This document shows, one piece after another, positions 60,206 through 64,000 of a DNA stretch of 64,000 nt. The stretch comes from SIG440 sp045645905 (GTDB taxonomy: Bacteria > Bacillota > Clostridia > Monoglobales > Monoglobaceae). Within the stretch, counting starts at the first letter, position 1. Each line of letters starts with the position of its first letter. The translations under genes and the position numbers were made by a program. The notes below the pieces were generated by a model that did no database searches, was not told where the DNA came from, and saw nothing but the letters and a program-made list of their open reading frames with translations. The stretch covers positions 1 to 64,000 of the forward strand of contig JAZRJT010000016.1 of NCBI GenBank assembly GCA_045645905.1. The letters are read 5' to 3'.

Positions 60206-61599
60206 ACCACCTTTTTCGCCTTTTCAACCGCTTCGTCTATTGTACCTACAAACAGGAAGGCTGACTCGGGCAGGTCATCGTGCTTACCTTCAATAATTTC
60301 CTTAAAGCCTCTGATGGTTTCAGAAAGCGGAACATATGTTCCGGGAATACCAATAAACTTTTCTGATACAGTAAACGGCTGTGACAAGAATCTCTGAATT
60401 TTTCTTGCTCTTGAAACAAGCAGCTTATCATCGTCTGATAGTTCATCCATACCCATAATTGCGATAATATCCATAAGCTCCTGATATCTCTGGAGAATTC
60501 TCTGTACCTCACGTGCAACAGTATAATGCTCCTCACCCAAAATATCTGCCGAAAGGATACGGCTTGTTGATTCAAGCGGGTCAACAGCAGGGTAAATACC
60601 CTGTGATGCAATGCTTCTTGAAAGAACGGTTGTTGCAACAAGGTGAGCAAATGTTGTTGCCGGTGCCGGGTCTGTAAGGTCATCCGCAGGCACATATACC
60701 GCCTGTATTGATGTGATAGAACCCTTCTTTGTTGATGTAATTCTCTCTTGAAGCATACCCATCTCGTTTGCAAGAGTGGGCTGATATCCAACGGCTGACG
60801 GCATTCTGCCAAGAAGTGCCGAAACCTCAGAGCCCGCCTGCGTAAATCTGAATATGTAGTCTATAAAGAGAAGCACATCCTGACCTTCTTCTTCGCGGAA
60901 ATACTCCGCCATTGTAAGGCCTGAAAGTCCGACTCTCATTCTTGCACCGGGCGGTTCATTCATCTGTCCGTAAACAAGTGTAGTGTTTGAGAGAACTCCC
61001 GACTCCTTCATTTCATTGTAAAGGTCGTTACCTTCGCGTGTACGTTCACCAACACCGGTAAATACCGAAAGTCCGCCGTGTTCTTTTGCGATGTTGTTAA
61101 TAAGCTCCATAATAAGAACCGTCTTACCAACACCAGCACCACCGAAAAGACCAATCTTTCCGCCCTTTGAATAGGGGCAGATAAGGTCAATTACCTTTAT
61201 ACCCGTCTCTAGAATTTCTGTTGATGTTGAAAGCTCCGAATACTCAGGTGCAGGACGGTGAATGTCCCATCTTTCAACATCAACAGGCGCAGGCTGATTG
61301 TCAACAGGGTTACCCAGAACATTAAAAATTCTTCCAAGTGTTTTTCTGCCCACCGGTACACTGATTGCCTTGCCTGTATCTGTAACAGCAGTTCCTCGTG
61401 TAAGTCCGTCGGTTGATGCCATAGCTATACATCTGACCGTGTTGTCACCTATGTGCTGTGCAACCTCTACGGTCAAAGTTTTTTCACCAATTTCCATTGT
61501 AAGTGCGTTGTATATCGCAGGCATATTGCCGTCGTCAAACTGAACGTCAACAACAGGACCCATAACCTGCACTACAATGCCTTTTGCTAAATCTGACAT
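60202..61599 (-). CDS. atpD: ATP synthase beta subunit
   Basis: This 465-aa catalytic subunit of F1 has Walker A GGAGVGKTVLIMELINNIA (about 152-170), the catalytic Glu in GVGERTREGNDLY (about 183), FRFTQAGSEVSALLGRMPSAVGYQPTLA (about 255) and SRILS. One oddity is the Walker B region, which reads FIDYIFRF where the family has FIDNIFRF. The codon TAC (complement of 60856-60858) is one base from AAC. It pairs with AtpA in the hexamer and lies 12 nt after atpG. Confidence 0.97.
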   Translation of the reverse strand: MSDLAKGIVVQVMGPVVDVQFDDGNMPAIYNALTMEIGEKTLTVEVAQHIGDNTVRCIAMASTDGLTRGTAVTDTGKAISVPVGRKTLGRIFNVLGNPVDNQPAPVDVERWDIHRPAPEYSELSTSTEILETGIKVIDLICPYSKGGKIGLFGGAGVGKTVLIMELINNIAKEHGGLSVFTGVGERTREGNDLYNEMKESGVLSNTTLVYGQMNEPPGARMRVGLSGLTMAEYFREEEGQDVLLFIDYIFRFTQAGSEVSALLGRMPSAVGYQPTLANEMGMLQERITSTKKGSITSIQAVYVPADDLTDPAPATTFAHLVATTVLSRSIASQGIYPAVDPLESTSRILSADILGEEHYTVAREVQRILQRYQELMDIIAIMGMDELSDDDKLLVSRARKIQRFLSQPFTVSEKFIGIPGTYVPLSETIRGFKEIIEGKHDDLPESAFLFVGTIDEAVEKAKKVV

Positions 61600-61611
61600 G
61601 ATACTCTCTCC

Positions 61612-62427
61612 TTATGCGCCGCTTCCGGCTACAATTTCTGTGATTTCCTGTGTGATTGCACCCTGTCTTGCACGGTTGTATTGAAGCGTCAAATCCTCAA
61701 TCATCTCACTTGCATTCTTGCCCGCATTATCCATTGCAAAACGTCTTGCAATAACCTCGCAGGCAAAAGCTTCCCTTGCCGCAGCAACTATCTTGCCTGC
61801 AATATATTCTTCAATAACCGCTTCAAGAATTGTCTTCTCGTCAGGCTCATAGATAATATCTGCCCTTGACGGTGTCTCTGTCTTTTCAAGAGGTAACACC
61901 CAATTAATTTCAGGGGTTTGAGTCATCATTGAAACATACTTGGTCGAAACAATTCCCACCTTCTCATACATACCGTCTTTGAACTCCCCGCAGATTGTTT
62001 TTGCAAGGTCGATGGCATCACTGTATGAAAAGCCTTCGGTTTTGACAACATCTTGCCCATATCTTTCACAAGAGCGTTTGCCGATTGCAATGATTTTATC
62101 CATGTGTTCTGTCTCAGCAAGCTTAAAGATGTTGGAATTGTAACCGCCCGCAAGACCTCTGTCTCCGGCAACTACAATAAGGCAGACCTTGCCTGCCTCA
62201 CCTGCACGCATATATTCGCTCTTTTCGCAGGACTTTGCCGACGACAGCATCGCAATGGTATCGTCAATAGCCGCAGAATACTGTCGACTTTTTGTCATTG
62301 CAATTGTTGCGCTGCGTATTTTTGCAGATGCTACAAGCCCCATCGCCTTTGTAAGATGCAATGTTGAATCCACACTTTTGATGCGGGTTTTCAAGCTTTT
62401 AATATCTACACCCATGGTAATTCCCAT
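61612..62427 (-). CDS. atpG: ATP synthase gamma subunit
   Basis: This 271-aa central stalk subunit has the N-terminal coiled-coil helix (MGVDIKSLKTRIKSVDSTLHLTKAMGLVASAKIRSA), a Rossmann-like middle with VVAGDRGLAGGYNSNIF (about 85), and the C-terminal helix AMDNAGKNASEMIEDLTLQYNRARQGAITQEITEIVAGSGA, which turns inside the alpha-beta ring. ATG 62427 is chosen for GGAAAGG close by; 62415 is also possible. It is separated from atpA by an unusual 170-nt spacer. Confidence 0.95.
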   Translation of the reverse strand: MGITMGVDIKSLKTRIKSVDSTLHLTKAMGLVASAKIRSATIAMTKSRQYSAAIDDTIAMLSSAKSCEKSEYMRAGEAGKVCLIVVAGDRGLAGGYNSNIFKLAETEHMDKIIAIGKRSCERYGQDVVKTEGFSYSDAIDLAKTICGEFKDGMYEKVGIVSTKYVSMMTQTPEINWVLPLEKTETPSRADIIYEPDEKTILEAVIEEYIAGKIVAAAREAFACEVIARRFAMDNAGKNASEMIEDLTLQYNRARQGAITQEITEIVAGSGA

Positions 62428-62442
62428 AGCCTTTCCGCCCAC

Positions 62443-62596
62443 AGATTGTTCTTTATATAATCATTACACGCGTTATCGTGGGCAGATAAGGCGTATAATG
62501 GGAATTACGCACATCGCCATTTTGCATCGTAAGCGATGCAAAAACTTTGGCAATGCAATAAATTCCGCCGGAGGCAAAACTTGATTTATCAAGTTT
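62443..62596. other. Hairpin-rich spacer between atpA and atpG
   Basis: ATP operon genes normally abut, but here about 150 non-coding bases intervene. They hold a perfect hairpin TTTGCATCG/CGATGCAAA (62521-62542), a small CCGCCGGAGG palindromic patch, and AAAACTTGA/TCAAGTTTT (62576-62597), which touches the atpA stop codon. It looks like a small palindromic insertion. Either hairpin could tune atpG translation or cause partial termination. Confidence 0.6.
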
Positions 62597-64000
62597 TTAC
62601 TCCTTCATTTGCTCAAGTGCCTCTTTCAGCAAAGCAATATCCTCATCGTCGCAGAAATTATTTTCAAATCTCTCAAGAAGATTTGCATACTCTGTCTCAA
62701 GCAGTTCAGAAAGTCTTTTTTCGTAGTCTGCTACTTTATCTACTGCAATGTCATTAAGATAACCGTTAATAACTGCATAAACTATTGCAACCTGACAGCC
62801 TACACGTACGGGTGAGTTTTTCTTCTGTTTCAAAACCTCAACTATTCTCTCACCCAGTGCAAGACGGTTCTTTGTGTCCTGGTCAAGGTCACTGCCGAAC
62901 TGTGCAAAAGACTGAAGTTCTCTGTACTGAGCATAAAGAAGCTTAAGCTCGCCCGAAACCTTTTTCATTGCTTTAAGCTGTGCAGAACCACCAACACGGC
63001 TTACCGAGATACCGGGGTTAATAGCCGGCATAATGCCTGCGTGGAAAAGCTCTGTTTCAAGGAATATCTGTCCGTCTGTTATAGATATAACATTTGTTGG
63101 GATATATGCCGAAACATCACCCGCCTGGGTTTCAATAATCGGAAGAGCTGTAATCGAACCTCCACCATATTCAGGGGCAACACAAGCTGCTCGCTCAAGC
63201 AATCTTGAATGGAGATAAAATACATCTCCGGGATAAGCCTCACGTCCGGGTGGACGGCGAATAAGCAGCGACAGTGCACGGTATGCAATTGCGTGCTTTG
63301 ACAAATCATCATAGATGATAAGAACATCCTTGCCCTGCTCCATAAAATATTCTGCCATTGCACAGCCTGAGTATGGCGCTACATACTGAAGCGGTGCAGT
63401 CTCTGATGCAGAAGCAGAAACTATAATTGTATACTCCATTGCACCTGCATTTGTAAGCTCGTTTGCAAGCTGTACAACAGATGTGTTCTTCTGTCCTATT
63501 GCAACATAGATACAAATAACATCCGTATTTTTCTGGTTGATAATTGTATCAATGGCAATCTCTGTCTTACCAGTCTGTCTGTCGCCTATAATAAGTTCTC
63601 TCTGTCCACGGCCAATGGGAATCATACTGTCAATAGCCTTGATTCCTGTCTGCATAGGAACAGATACACTCTTTCTTTCAATAATACCGGGAGCTTCAGA
63701 CTCAATAGGTCTTGTTTCGGTTGTTGTAATGGGGCCCTTTCCGTCAATCGGCTGACCAAGAGCATCCACAACTCTGCCAAGAAGGGCATCACCAACCGGG
63801 ACAGACACTACCTTACCTGTACGACGCACCTTTGTACCCTCTTGGATGTCGTTTGTGTCTGACAAAAGGGCAACCGCCACGGTTTCGCTTTCAAGATTCT
63901 GTGCCATTCCAAAGCTGCCATCCTCAAATTCAAGAAGTTCGCTTGACATACAGGCTCTTAAACCGTAAACACGTGCAATACCGTCACCTACGAGAATTAC
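62597..64000 (-). CDS. atpA: ATP synthase alpha subunit (5' end outside window)
   Basis: At least 467 codons are present. The frame stays open to the window edge and reads VGDGIARVYGLRACMSSELLEFEDG, so the true start is beyond 64000 (family about 500 aa). The ATG at 63949 is internal. It has the P-loop GDRQTGKTEIAIDTI, the PGREAYPGDVFYLHSRLLERAA motif, the signature PAINPGISVSRVGG, and a normal C-terminus. It is the non-catalytic nucleotide-binding subunit of F1. Confidence 0.97.
   Translation of the reverse strand, partial: VILVGDGIARVYGLRACMSSELLEFEDGSFGMAQNLESETVAVALLSDTNDIQEGTKVRRTGKVVSVPVGDALLGRVVDALGQPIDGKGPITTTETRPIESEAPGIIERKSVSVPMQTGIKAIDSMIPIGRGQRELIIGDRQTGKTEIAIDTIINQKNTDVICIYVAIGQKNTSVVQLANELTNAGAMEYTIIVSASASETAPLQYVAPYSGCAMAEYFMEQGKDVLIIYDDLSKHAIAYRALSLLIRRPPGREAYPGDVFYLHSRLLERAACVAPEYGGGSITALPIIETQAGDVSAYIPTNVISITDGQIFLETELFHAGIMPAINPGISVSRVGGSAQLKAMKKVSGELKLLYAQYRELQSFAQFGSDLDQDTKNRLALGERIVEVLKQKKNSPVRVGCQVAIVYAVINGYLNDIAVDKVADYEKRLSELLETEYANLLERFENNFCDDEDIALLKEALEQMKE

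Overview
The window is a 64 kb piece of an AT-rich, anaerobic Clostridia-type Firmicute. Three things point there: gene content and order (hprK–PHP–murB–whiA–dnaE, radA–carD–ispD–ispF, CIRCE–groESL, a T-box leader, DUF896), ferredoxin-dependent amino-acid metabolism, and a remnant of the sporulation sigma factor sigG. The sequence alone does not allow a genus call. Genes are dense, mostly in short operons with sigma-A-like promoters and hairpin terminators.

Layout. 1-320: 3' end of tRNA-Ser(GCU), its terminator and a GC-rich non-coding patch. 324-8132 (minus): a T-box-controlled operon of Na+/solute symporter, AMP-forming acyl-CoA ligase, indolepyruvate:ferredoxin oxidoreductase (iorA, iorB) and a glycosidase-like protein. 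The T-box specifier reads best as UAC (Tyr), which fits aromatic amino-acid catabolism. 8138-9256: a CapD/FlaA1-type dehydratase gene cut by an in-frame UGA. 9561-11095: nucleobase permease and tRNA-Leu(UAG). 11150-11567: a serine-recombinase tail plus a 27-bp repeat. 11631-16860: a very large secreted heparinase II/III-like protein and an anion permease. 16916-19747: sigG remnant, EamA exporter, ECF sigma factor and its probable anti-sigma factor. 19757-21666: DUF896, PFL/UPF0210 and ACT-domain proteins. 21830-27612 (plus): YgiQ radical SAM protein, folD, radA, carD, ispD, ispF. 27686-29810: HrcA/CIRCE-type groES-groEL. 29822-34355: polar amino-acid ABC transporter, coaX with a probable pantothenate ECF S component, and a tcdA-like gene. 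34355-34625: an unusual multi-helix inverted-repeat element between convergent genes. 34624-38149 (minus): cinA-type amidase, thiI and a cysteine desulfurase (a sulfur relay for s4U), and a coiled-coil DivIVA-like protein. 38374-42883: small membrane proteins, an HTH/S24 repressor with an apparent operator array, a secreted stalk-like protein, a CapA-like lipoprotein and hpf. 42925-52444 (minus): CDF transporter, dnaE, whiA, murB, PHP phosphoesterase, hprK, M20 amidohydrolase. 52447-53918: broken phosphatidyltransferase, cupin, tRNA-Asp, tRNA-Thr, DUF4430 lipoprotein. 53996-59673 (minus): purine salvage operon xpt, BMP-type binding protein, ATPase and two permeases. 59942-64000 (minus): F-type ATP synthase genes atpC, atpD, atpG and partial atpA.

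Decay is a theme. capD carries a nonsense codon, sigG has lost its core-binding half, and a CDP-alcohol phosphatidyltransferase and a serine recombinase survive only as fragments. atpC lacks its C-terminal domain and AtpD has a change in a near-invariant motif. Together these suggest a genome losing sporulation and envelope genes, although assembly error has to be excluded case by case.

The most unusual non-coding signals are two. One is the 271-bp three-helix element at 34355-34625. The other is a helically phased array of GTTTCG half-sites between the S24 repressor and a divergent 44-aa membrane protein.
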